A stretch of DNA of 10,000 bases from Candidatus Hydrogenedens sp. (GCA_020216745.1 JAIWNQ010000154.1:1-10000), one strand, 5' to 3'. Numbered from the stretch's first letter, positions 1 to 7,368 are shown. Notes: generated from the sequence alone by a model not told the origin. Translations and numbers: made by a program.

Positions 1-28
1 AGAAAAATATCAGAAAAAATACAAACTC

Positions 29-59
29 AAAAACCCATTGTAAAGAAAAACTTTACAAT
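29..59 (-). terminator. Probable Rho-independent terminator of the DUF4838 gene
   Basis: Positions 37-45 and 51-59 form a perfect 9-bp inverted repeat around a 5-nt loop (ATTGTAAAG, then CTTTACAAT). Read on the minus strand, the hairpin is followed by GGG and five T residues (positions 36 down to 29). It begins 44 nt after the TAA stop of the minus-strand gene. The stem is AT-rich and the T-run is short and offset by GGG, so it would be a weak terminator. On the plus strand no T-run follows directly. Confidence 0.45.
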
Positions 60-103
60 AAGGAAAAACTAATTTTTGATTGTGTCTATATTAAACCACT
101 AAA

Positions 104-1936
104 TTAAAGTGATGTCCCTAACCATTCTTCAACTATTTTTTTATAAGATGATATCTCACCATCAGACTCTCTGTATTTTGTAACATTATTCCTCTCTGCA
201 ACTTCAAAAAATCTTTTTGCTCGGGATATCATTGTTGGGTCTGAATTTTTAGTCTTAAAATCCATATCCCGTTTCCGTGCACGTTCCATAATCGCATAGT
301 CAACGCTTAATCGTGCTACCTTTACTCGCTCAAGGACTTCGGGTTTCTCGCTGACAGCTTTTTCTGCCTTGTCAAATAATACTTCTGCTTGTTGTAATAA
401 CTCATTACTTAAATGTTTTCCATTGGGACCGACCCAGATATTCATATGTGTTCCACGATTATGTATTGGTTTATGTATCAATTGGAGGTATTCCATAATA
501 TACGGTGAAGCATCTTCATAAAAGGCATCCACAAATTCACTAATAGCTACCTTTTCATCATAGGAAGGGTCCCATAAAAGTTTTGCATTTAAGTATGCAC
601 TCAATTCATTAAATTCACCATGCAAAGTTGTATATGTATCCTGCTCAAAAATACCTGTAACATTATGGTTTACAAAAAATCGGATATTAGGTCCTCGAAC
701 TTCAAGGTTTGGGAATGGGACAAGATAATGACTGAAAGATGTTACATAATCCCACACCCATAGGCGATTACAAATTTTGGACCAACCTTCTACATCCTTT
801 ACAAAATCGCGATTTTGTTTTGACACACAACTATCAAGAGGGTGAGCAAAACAACATTCGATACTGCACAAACGGATTACAACATTTGGTTCTGGACGCA
901 TATTTTTAGGAGGCTTTCTCGACCACTGATATGCTAATGTGTCTATAATTTTATCAGGGAACTCATCACGGACAGCACGTGCAACACTGTTTACGAGATA
1001 TAACAAAGGTCCCATTTGTGATTCTTCTGCATTTGCCATTGCTGAACATTTATCGCACTGGCAAAAGTTATACCAGTCGTTTTGAGAAACCGAAAAAACT
1101 TTGGCTTCTGGATGTTCTCTCATCCATCTTTTAACTTCTTCTGTAACTAAACGAATGACTTCCTCATTTGTGCAACAAAGCTGTGTCCGCTCTTTAACTC
1201 GTTTCCCTTCTACCATAGAATAATATTCAGGATGCGAATCGAAGTATTTATCGGGGGGTAGAAGTGAATCAAACGTATGCACAAACCCATAATAAGTAAT
1301 TTTCCCTCCATGTTTTTCTTCAAGCCGACATGTATTCCCGTTAGCACGATTTCGTGCACACCAATCCCCATCAATAAATCCGTCCATCGTGAATGGCTCA
1401 CGATATTCTAAAGGTGGTATATAAATCTCATTTAACAAGGGTAAAGCTATCGTTTGCATCTTCGGGATTCGACTTACATTTGTAGCAAACCAACGACAAC
1501 CAAGATGGTCTTCAAGTAAACCATAAACACCATATAATGTCCCACGAGGTTCACCACCAGCAATGATAATTTTATCCTCCATCACAATAATGTTGTATCC
1601 TTCCTCACCTAAATCATCCCAACTGACATTAATATTCAAATCATTTAATCGTTTATTTTTTCCAAGTATAATCTCCTTTCCTTTCATAGGCTCCGCATCA
1701 GTTATAATGGGAAGTTCAGCACCACTCATCTCTTTAATAAATCGTTGCAACTCTTCACTTGCATATTTTACGGATGGAATACAATTTTCGGGAATTACAA
1801 TAACACATTGTGGTTCACCATTATGAGCAATCATAAAAAATTTTTCCATTACTGACGGTGCTTTCTTAGCACATCCAAAACCAAACAAAAGAAAGGAAAC
1901 TCCAAGAATTATCAATATCTGCTTTAGTATTTGCAT
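104..1936 (-). CDS. DUF4838 domain-containing lipoprotein, GH-like (610 aa)
   Basis: A probable surface or periplasmic protein that binds or hydrolyses glycans; no member-specific substrate can be read. The N-terminus is a lipoprotein-type signal: K5, a hydrophobic run to about residue 20, then FGFGC with the candidate lipidated Cys at 22. The -3/-2 residues (G, F) are atypical for a lipobox. Residues about 45-160 resemble the alpha-glucuronidase N-terminal fold seen in this family (SVKYASEELQRFIKEMSG; LYGVYGLLEDHLGCRWF). Residues about 210-490 match the DUF4838 TIM-barrel-like core, with SQNDWYNFCQCDKC at 284-297 and a Cys cluster C292/C294/C297. The C-terminal 120 residues are helical. The ATG at 1936 is supported by an AAGGAG ribosome binding site (plus-strand 1945-1950, 8 nt away). 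The gene is divergent from the 1166-aa gene. Family assignment is confident; enzymatic activity is inferred only. Confidence 0.9.
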   Translation of the reverse strand: MQILKQILIILGVSFLLFGFGCAKKAPSVMEKFFMIAHNGEPQCVIVIPENCIPSVKYASEELQRFIKEMSGAELPIITDAEPMKGKEIILGKNKRLNDLNINVSWDDLGEEGYNIIVMEDKIIIAGGEPRGTLYGVYGLLEDHLGCRWFATNVSRIPKMQTIALPLLNEIYIPPLEYREPFTMDGFIDGDWCARNRANGNTCRLEEKHGGKITYYGFVHTFDSLLPPDKYFDSHPEYYSMVEGKRVKERTQLCCTNEEVIRLVTEEVKRWMREHPEAKVFSVSQNDWYNFCQCDKCSAMANAEESQMGPLLYLVNSVARAVRDEFPDKIIDTLAYQWSRKPPKNMRPEPNVVIRLCSIECCFAHPLDSCVSKQNRDFVKDVEGWSKICNRLWVWDYVTSFSHYLVPFPNLEVRGPNIRFFVNHNVTGIFEQDTYTTLHGEFNELSAYLNAKLLWDPSYDEKVAISEFVDAFYEDASPYIMEYLQLIHKPIHNRGTHMNIWVGPNGKHLSNELLQQAEVLFDKAEKAVSEKPEVLERVKVARLSVDYAIMERARKRDMDFKTKNSDPTMISRAKRFFEVAERNNVTKYRESDGEISSYKKIVEEWLGTSL

Positions 1937-2001
1937 AACAATTTCTCCTTCATTTGTAAAGTGTAATTTTAATTACTCGAAATACTATTATATATTAGAT
2001 T

Positions 2002-2032
2002 AATATAACCTATTTATAAGTTCTAATGTCAA
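2002..2032 (-). promoter_or_regulatory. Candidate promoter for the DUF4838 gene
   Basis: On the minus strand there is a perfect -35 hexamer TTGACA (plus-strand 2027-2032), a 19-nt spacer and TATATT (plus-strand 2002-2007). An 18-nt alternative is TTATAT at 2003-2008. Transcription would begin near 1995, giving a leader of about 60 nt. The spacer is longer than ideal. The whole 100-bp divergent intergenic region 1937-2036 is very AT-rich, so -10-like matches are expected by chance; I could not settle a plus-strand promoter for the 2037 gene within it. Confidence 0.33.
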
Positions 2033-2036
2033 AGTT

Positions 2037-5000
2037 ATGAGTAATTACCGATATAAAATTAAACTAATTTTTGCCTTTGTATTTGTCTTCCATATCTTTA
2101 CCCTTTCTGCATTAGGAATAGACCTTTTTAAAAGGGATAAAAAAGAACCAATAAAATTAGATATCCCCACTACATCAATACCAGTTTTATGGGCAAAGCC
2201 GTTAAAGAAAACAATAAAAATACTTGCAATTGCACCTCGATATGCTTTTCTTGACTTTATGGAACTTGAGAAACGATTAGATTGTAGCATAAATCTCATT
2301 GCGACAGAAGACGCTTTACACCTTGGCTGTGACCCTCTTTGGGGTCAATGGTGCCTTGAAGATGAGAGGAATGAATCTTTGAGTAATAAGATTCAACGTG
2401 AATTAGAAAAAAAATGGGATTTGTTAATCATCAGTGGAATTGATTTAAACATATTGCCTAAAAATATTTATGAAATTATTATTCAAAAAGTTGCGGAAGG
2501 AAAATCCTTTCTCTTCATACCATTAACAGGTATTTCATCTACTCCACATCCAATATTTAACCTATTAGATATGTTAGATACTAATATGGACCCTGTTGCA
2601 AAATGGACTCAGTTATTTTCAGGGCAGGATGAAGAACTGACTAATATTGCAAAAATGATGTCCATAAAATGCGTTAATTATGAAAAAGGACGAATTACCT
2701 GTTTAGATAACTATATAATGAATGTAAATAACCATGTTCTCTTGCCTGATAAAGCCGTAATAGACAAACCAAATCACCTCGAAAACGCATGGGCAGGACT
2801 TATTTCTTTATTACTCTGGACTTGTAAGATTGAACAAAAAACAGAAATATTAAGCATCTCAGATGCTAAGCCAGCAGGACCAATTGAAGAAGAAATTCCT
2901 CCTGACCTATCTATGATGCTCATCCGTAATACGAATCAATCACTATTAGGACCTGGAACATACCCATTCTATATCGAAATAAACAAAGCAGAAAAAGGTA
3001 AATTTGACCACGTAAAAATCCAAATTCGCAGAGAAAATGATAATTACTACTTTCAACAATACGACTTCAAGTACATCATGAAAAAGAAGGGACACACATT
3101 CACCCAAATAGAGATACCTATTGGAGACGGAACATTTTTTATTGATGCATGGTTAATGAATAAAACAACGGTTATTAATTTTTTTACAAAAAAGTTTAAA
3201 TTTACTTCCTGGCCTGAAATCGTAAGTATAGAAGCCGATAAAAAAGTTGTATATCCAAACGATAGTGTAAACTTAAAGGTTAAAATGTCTACTCACTTTT
3301 TAGAGAATAGGGAAGGAAGCATCGTTGTCCAAGCGATTGAAAATGGAATGAACCCATTAATCACCGAAGGTACTTTAATATCTGAACAGGTTCAATATAT
3401 TACAGGGGAAGAAAAAGAAATTGTTATACCGATACGCTTCGCAGATGTAAAATGCAATTATATTAAATTATCCGTTTGGGGACTACCTTTTAAAGTAAGT
3501 TCATTAGGAAATAGTTATTCTTCTTTTTTCTCAAATAAATATATTTATCTACCTGTTCAAAAAAAGTTGCTCCCAAAAGAATGGAAAAATTTCATTGCAA
3601 TAGAAAAAATTAACGAGTATAACCAGAGTCTCTACGGGAAAATATTTGAATACAATCTAAATTGTGGAGTATACCTTCCATGGAATCAATTTAAGGAGCC
3701 ATACTCAAAATATTTAACACAACCATTTATCGTTCAGGTAGCAGAGGAATCTACCATAAAAGCAGGCTCTAAAAACCAACGTGAACCATGTATAAATGAT
3801 GAAACCTATTTAGAAAAGTCTAAATCGGAAATAACTCACATATCAGAATCAGTCCTAATTCCTACACCCAAAGCCTTTTCATTAGGTCTGAATAATTGTT
3901 TAGTCCAATCAGAAGAAGCGGTTTGTTTTTGCGATAAATGTATTGATAAATACCTAAATCTATCTGAAAACATTGCCAATAATACAGAAAGAATAAGTTC
4001 CATTACAGGAAAAAATCACGATGAAATTAGAGAATATATACTGAATCAAGAATACCCATCTATTATCCTGACCAACTACCAAAAATTTATGTCTGAAAGT
4101 TTTTTGAATTATGAAAATGAATTAAAGAATCGATTAAAACTACTTTTCCCGAATGTCCCTATTGGTTTCCGCATATTCCCAGGTAAAGAATCTATAAGAG
4201 GAATTGATTTGTATACCACTATGTACTCTATGGATTGGCTTGCATTTAATCCCGACCCTTTCCTGTTTACATTTATCTCTTCACAAAGAGAACATAGAAA
4301 AAACTTCTGGACAACCATTGATTTTTCCGACCCAAGTCAAGCACCTGAAAAATTAACATGGGATTACTGGAATTCATTATTAAACCAGGCTAATGGCGTA
4401 TGGTTTATCTCTACATTTGAGACTATTCATAATTCATCACCAATAAAGTTATTAAATGAAAAAGGAGAAATTAATTATAAATTAGCCAGTTTATATAACG
4501 CTGTTATAAAAACAAAACAAGGATTAGGAGACTTCATACTTCAACTCAGTCCTGATATTGAGGATGAGATAGGAATATATTACTCAACTGAAAACTTATT
4601 TTTTACAAATTATGCACCAGAATTTGATTACAAGAAATCAGCAACAAATTTTATACGAATCTTAAACGGGGCAGGCTTTAATCCAATTGTAGTTACAAAA
4701 GACTCCTTATTGTCCTCGAAAAATGTAAAGGTTTTAATCCTACCATGCTTTCTTAACTTAACGGACTCTGACATAATAGTATTATCAGAATTTGCAAAAA
4801 AAGGAACTCTTATTGCAGATATAATTCCAGTTTCTAAGGATAACAACAACGATAAATGTAAGGAAATTATAAACAATGACTTCGTCTTATTAGGTGAAAG
4901 CCTCGCAAAAGATATAAAAGAAGAGCCAAAAGAAAAAATTGAAAAGATTATTGCCCTTATCACCGAAACTATTCAGGAAAAGGGAATAAAAAGTAGGTTC

Positions 5001-5537
5001 CTACCTGATAATAAATGGTTTGATGGTAAGTTTTTCTCTTTCGACAATTACAGAGTAATTGCGTGGTTACCTAACATAACTCCAATTGTCTTGTCCGAAG
5101 AATCTTCCATGAAGCAAGAGTTAATAAAAGATATGGAGATATTTGATGTTCTAAAGGAAGAAAAAACCAAAAAGATAAAAATAAATTCCAATATGAAAGA
5201 ACCCCTTCTTTTAGTTAGCAATCCATATAAAATTGAAAATATAAATGTTCTTTTCCCAAAAATAATTAAAACTGGAAATAGAATCCCCATAAAATTACAA
5301 GTAAATGCTAAGACAAAAGAAGCAAACTACTTAAAACACTGGATATTTATTGAACTTAAAACAAATATTCATAAAGGTAAAACAGTATATAGTTCTCTTA
5401 TTCAAACAGACCAGAAAGGAATAGGGGAGACCTACATACCAATCCCATTAAATCAACCCAATGGATGGTATTATATTTCCGCATGGGAAATAACATCAGG
5501 GATAAAAGAAGAACAACTCATTAAAATAGAAAAATAA
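2037..5537 (+). CDS. Large secreted multidomain protein with GH-A/GH42-like core and GATase-like domains (1166 aa)
   Basis: I do not recognise a named family; the architecture suggests an exported glycoside-hydrolase-like protein. Residues 1-27 form a signal peptide (basic YRYKIK, hydrophobic stretch, likely cleavage after SALG). Residues about 58-265 look like an alpha/beta amidotransferase-like domain (KILAIAP; DLLIISGIDLNIL; GKSFLFIPL). Residues about 290-500 are beta-rich, Ig-like. Residues about 510-830 look like a TIM-barrel region, with SEEAVCFCDKC at 625-635, recalling the Cys cluster after the catalytic acid region in GH42-like proteins. Residues about 843-930 resemble a beta-galactosidase trimerisation domain (GIYYS; VKVLILPCFLNLTDSD; GTLIADI). 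About 1060-1166 is a terminal beta-sandwich. The start is chosen because it gives a clean signal peptide, although no Shine-Dalgarno sequence precedes it. Catalytic residues could not be assigned, so a non-catalytic role is possible. Confidence 0.75.
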   Translation: MSNYRYKIKLIFAFVFVFHIFTLSALGIDLFKRDKKEPIKLDIPTTSIPVLWAKPLKKTIKILAIAPRYAFLDFMELEKRLDCSINLIATEDALHLGCDPLWGQWCLEDERNESLSNKIQRELEKKWDLLIISGIDLNILPKNIYEIIIQKVAEGKSFLFIPLTGISSTPHPIFNLLDMLDTNMDPVAKWTQLFSGQDEELTNIAKMMSIKCVNYEKGRITCLDNYIMNVNNHVLLPDKAVIDKPNHLENAWAGLISLLLWTCKIEQKTEILSISDAKPAGPIEEEIPPDLSMMLIRNTNQSLLGPGTYPFYIEINKAEKGKFDHVKIQIRRENDNYYFQQYDFKYIMKKKGHTFTQIEIPIGDGTFFIDAWLMNKTTVINFFTKKFKFTSWPEIVSIEADKKVVYPNDSVNLKVKMSTHFLENREGSIVVQAIENGMNPLITEGTLISEQVQYITGEEKEIVIPIRFADVKCNYIKLSVWGLPFKVSSLGNSYSSFFSNKYIYLPVQKKLLPKEWKNFIAIEKINEYNQSLYGKIFEYNLNCGVYLPWNQFKEPYSKYLTQPFIVQVAEESTIKAGSKNQREPCINDETYLEKSKSEITHISESVLIPTPKAFSLGLNNCLVQSEEAVCFCDKCIDKYLNLSENIANNTERISSITGKNHDEIREYILNQEYPSIILTNYQKFMSESFLNYENELKNRLKLLFPNVPIGFRIFPGKESIRGIDLYTTMYSMDWLAFNPDPFLFTFISSQREHRKNFWTTIDFSDPSQAPEKLTWDYWNSLLNQANGVWFISTFETIHNSSPIKLLNEKGEINYKLASLYNAVIKTKQGLGDFILQLSPDIEDEIGIYYSTENLFFTNYAPEFDYKKSATNFIRILNGAGFNPIVVTKDSLLSSKNVKVLILPCFLNLTDSDIIVLSEFAKKGTLIADIIPVSKDNNNDKCKEIINNDFVLLGESLAKDIKEEPKEKIEKIIALITETIQEKGIKSRFLPDNKWFDGKFFSFDNYRVIAWLPNITPIVLSEESSMKQELIKDMEIFDVLKEEKTKKIKINSNMKEPLLLVSNPYKIENINVLFPKIIKTGNRIPIKLQVNAKTKEANYLKHWIFIELKTNIHKGKTVYSSLIQTDQKGIGETYIPIPLNQPNGWYYISAWEITSGIKEEQLIKIEK

Positions 5538-5567
5538 CCCATGGAATTACAACACACGAACTATTAT

Positions 5568-5597
5568 TTGCAAAGGAATCATTTCATGGAATAGAAT
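5568..5597 (+). promoter_or_regulatory. Candidate promoter for the riboswitch transcript
   Basis: TTGCAA (5568-5573, four of six matches to the -35 consensus) is followed after 18 nt by TAGAAT (5592-5597, five of six to the -10 consensus). Transcription would start near 5604, about 47 nt before the aptamer's first helix. The position agrees with a separate transcript for the downstream gene, after the stop codon at 5537. Confidence 0.4.
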
Positions 5598-5650
5598 TAC
5601 TCCCAACGTCAACATTTAGGAAGGAGGTGAAAAAGGTCAAAGTGAGTCTG

Positions 5651-5789
5651 GCTAATGTTAAGGGAAGTGCGGTGAAAATCCGTCGCAGACGCGCTGCTGT
5701 AACCGGGGACGAAAGTCACAAAAAGCCACTGCATTTGCGGGAAGGCGTGACAAGTAGACAGAGCCGGAAGCCAGAAGACCTACATTAGC
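5651..5789 (+). promoter_or_regulatory. Cobalamin (B12) riboswitch aptamer
   Basis: The conserved cobalamin-riboswitch landmarks occur in the right order. The closing helix P1 is a perfect 8-bp pairing of GCTAATGT (5651-5658) with ACATTAGC (5782-5789). The core has GGTGAAAATCC at 5671-5681, GCTGCTGTAACCGGGGACGA starting at 5693, GCCACTG at 5725-5731 paired with CGGGAAGGC ending at 5746, and the B12 box AGCCAGAAGACC at 5769-5780. The box departs from the usual AGCCAGGAGACC at one base. Known members bind adenosylcobalamin or related corrinoids and switch the downstream gene off when the ligand is abundant. The helix set, including the large peripheral arm, looks like the adenosylcobalamin class, but ligand preference is inferred. 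Confidence 0.95.
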
Positions 5790-5805
5790 AGGAATAATTT
5801 ACTGT

Positions 5806-5917
5806 AACAACTCGCGGAAAGGTTGTTGCGGGAATGGCATTCTCCTTCTGTGAAAGCCAACCTGCCTACTTTTCCCACCTTAAATGAAACATAACAAAAA
5901 CAATTTAACAGAAGGAG
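5806..5917 (+). promoter_or_regulatory. Riboswitch expression platform with anti-Shine-Dalgarno segment
   Basis: CTCCTTCTGT (5842-5851) is perfectly complementary over 10 nt to ACAGAAGGAG (5908-5917), the ribosome binding site of the gene starting at 5926. This is direct evidence for a translational off-switch. Competing helices are visible: AACAAC (5806-5811) with GTTGTT (5822-5827), and AGGTTG (5820-5825) with CAACCT (5858-5863). TGGC (5835-5838) with GCCA (5856-5859) would put the anti-SD in a hairpin loop. No T-run terminator lies between the aptamer and the start codon, which also points to translational control. Confidence 0.75.
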
Positions 5918-5925
5918 TAAAGTTT

Positions 5926-7251
5926 ATGCGTATTAAGCGTTATGTAGTGGTATTTATTTCTTTTTATATGTTTGTATTTACGCTGGACGGGGTTTCAGAA
6001 AGAATCATACCCCTTGAAAATTTACCTCAACCCGCTTCTGGCTCTTATTTTGTAACATCAGCCCCACTAACTGATGGAACATTCCTAATTTGGAATGGCA
6101 ATGAAATCTTTAAGCAAACGACACCTGCAAATGACAATTTCAGTTTAATCACCTCAGGTTATATTGGAGACCCAGGTTTTATAGCCATCTCACCAGATGG
6201 GAAAAAGGCAATTTTAGGACAAGGGTATTTAGGTAATCTCTACTTACTTGATTTAGACAATCCACAGGATTTCACACCAAGTTCAATTGTCGGCAATATT
6301 AGCCACTATTATGGTATTTTCCTTACAGAGGATTTGCTCCTACTTGATATAACAAAACTAGACTTTTCAGGAAGTGAAATACATGTTTTATCCGTGTTTA
6401 CTAAAAATGTTGTTGACACAAAATTGATAGTCTCCAAACCACAACATCCTAATAAAGAAATGGTTATTGATAAGCCACCGTATGCATATTCTGCAACTCT
6501 TGCCATCGATAACGACTGGGTCTATATTATGGATGCTAATACCCGCGAATTAAGAAAATTCAACATACAGAACATTGTCAACGCTTATGAAGGTAATTAC
6601 ACACTTGACTGGGAAACAGACGGAACATTAATTGGAAATACAGGAATGTATTTCACAGGTGGTGTATCGGGTGTAACAAATGATGGATATTTAATAATAG
6701 GTGGTTCAGCAGGTTTCATGCTACCTGGAGGGATTCAGGAGGTAAATCCTACAACAGGGGAGATAATTAAGATTTGGGATCCTGCAAATAATCAGGGCTA
6801 TTACTCTGCATTCTACAATTCATTCTCAGATACAATCCTAACAATTGTCAACAACAATGGATATTTAGTACTCAGAAACGAACAGGAGGAATGTCCTGAC
6901 TGTATTCCCAAGAGAAAATCGTTCTACCGTACAGGGGAAGATATATGCCTTGACATTTTTGGTGAAAATCTACCACCAAATACGACATTTACATGGACTA
7001 AAGAAGGGGAGAGTCTGGACACAAATCCACGAGTATACGGTATTCACTGTCGGCATCTATTAATATACAATGCCCAAGTCGAAGATAGTGGAACTTACAT
7101 CTGTTCCTACAACAGTGAGAAGAAAATCTTCAAAATCAAGGTTAACGTAACCGACCAACAATTATCTATTAAGAACAATTACTTATTGTTTACCATTTTT
7201 ATCTTCCTTGTTCTTACAGCAGTATCAAAAATAATCAGGGTGATAAACTAA
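5926..7251 (+). CDS. B12-riboswitch-controlled surface protein: beta-propeller-like plus Ig-like domain, C-terminal membrane anchor (441 aa)
   Basis: Probably an extracytoplasmic, membrane-anchored binding protein, possibly for corrinoids. Residues 1-24 form a signal peptide (MRIKRY, then a hydrophobic run to about 20). Residues about 27-317 carry repeated beta-strand blocks typical of propeller blades (FIAISPDGKKAILG; DNDWVYIMDANTRELRKFNI; GGIQEVNPTTGEIIKIW). A CPDC motif lies at 323-326. Residues about 330-410 are Ig-like: C341, W357, and DSGTYIC at 387-393 ending in C393, so a C341-C393 disulfide is expected. Residues about 418-434 are a hydrophobic segment with the short tail KIIRVIN, a C-terminal anchor. 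The start at 5926 is chosen over an in-frame ATG at 5884 because GAAGGAG (5911-5917) lies 8 nt before it and is the target of the anti-SD sequence; 5884 has no ribosome binding site. The gene stands alone. Fold assignment is by pattern, not by search; the corrinoid-binding role is inferred from the riboswitch. Confidence 0.85.
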   Translation: MRIKRYVVVFISFYMFVFTLDGVSERIIPLENLPQPASGSYFVTSAPLTDGTFLIWNGNEIFKQTTPANDNFSLITSGYIGDPGFIAISPDGKKAILGQGYLGNLYLLDLDNPQDFTPSSIVGNISHYYGIFLTEDLLLLDITKLDFSGSEIHVLSVFTKNVVDTKLIVSKPQHPNKEMVIDKPPYAYSATLAIDNDWVYIMDANTRELRKFNIQNIVNAYEGNYTLDWETDGTLIGNTGMYFTGGVSGVTNDGYLIIGGSAGFMLPGGIQEVNPTTGEIIKIWDPANNQGYYSAFYNSFSDTILTIVNNNGYLVLRNEQEECPDCIPKRKSFYRTGEDICLDIFGENLPPNTTFTWTKEGESLDTNPRVYGIHCRHLLIYNAQVEDSGTYICSYNSEKKIFKIKVNVTDQQLSIKNNYLLFTIFIFLVLTAVSKIIRVIN

Positions 7252-7272
7252 CATACATACAATCAAAAATTA

Positions 7273-7313
7273 AAGGAAGGAGAAAGTTTTCTTTCTTCTT
7301 CCTTATTTTTTTT
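7273..7313 (+). terminator. Strong Rho-independent terminator of the riboswitch-controlled gene
   Basis: AAGGAAGGAGAAAG (7273-7286) pairs with CTTTCTTCTTCCTT (7291-7304) over 14 bp with one G-U pair around a TTTT loop. One A and then eight T residues (7306-7313) follow. It begins 21 nt after the stop codon at 7251. Confidence 0.9.
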
Positions 7314-7342
7314 ATTCATAATGTAAAACATTATGAATTTTT
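7314..7342 (+). terminator. Second, tandem hairpin terminator
   Basis: ATTCATAATG (7314-7323) and CATTATGAAT (7329-7338) form a perfect 10-bp hairpin with a TAAAA loop. A short T-run (7338-7342) follows. It abuts the first terminator's T-tract, so it would act as a backup. The stem is AT-rich and therefore weaker; it could also be a chance palindrome. Confidence 0.5.
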
Positions 7343-7368
7343 GATAAAATTATATATATTTTTTTAAT
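7341..7368 (+). promoter_or_regulatory. Candidate promoter of alaS
   Basis: TTGATA (7341-7346, five of six to the -35 consensus) and TTTAAT (7363-7368, five of six to the -10 consensus) are separated by 16 nt. Transcription would begin near 7375 and leave a leader of about 23 nt before the GTG at 7398. The -35 box overlaps the T-run of the second upstream hairpin. The leader is too short for a T-box. Confidence 0.5.

Noticed and set aside
1563..1826. 87-codon plus-strand open frame
   Set aside because: Antisense to the conserved N-terminal domain of the DUF4838 gene and without a plausible ribosome binding site.
4628..4963. 111-codon minus-strand open frame
   Set aside because: It lies wholly within the 1166-aa gene, antisense to its amidotransferase-like domain, with no sign of independent coding.
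5539..5589. Imperfect inverted repeat CCATGGAAT / ATTTCATGG as a terminator of the 1166-aa gene
   Set aside because: The loop is 33 nt and no T-run follows; it also overlaps the candidate promoter. No convincing terminator was found for that gene.
5642..5788. A 48-codon plus-strand frame starting at GTG 5642 with an AAGGAGG upstream, running through the riboswitch
   Set aside because: Its sequence is dictated by the conserved cobalamin aptamer; such frames are common false calls over this RNA. The spacing from AAGGAGG (5621-5627) to the GTG is also long.
5884..5925. In-frame ATG at 5884 as the start of the riboswitch-controlled gene
   Set aside because: It has no ribosome binding site and would add 14 polar residues ahead of the signal peptide. 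GAAGGAG and the anti-SD pairing both point to 5926.
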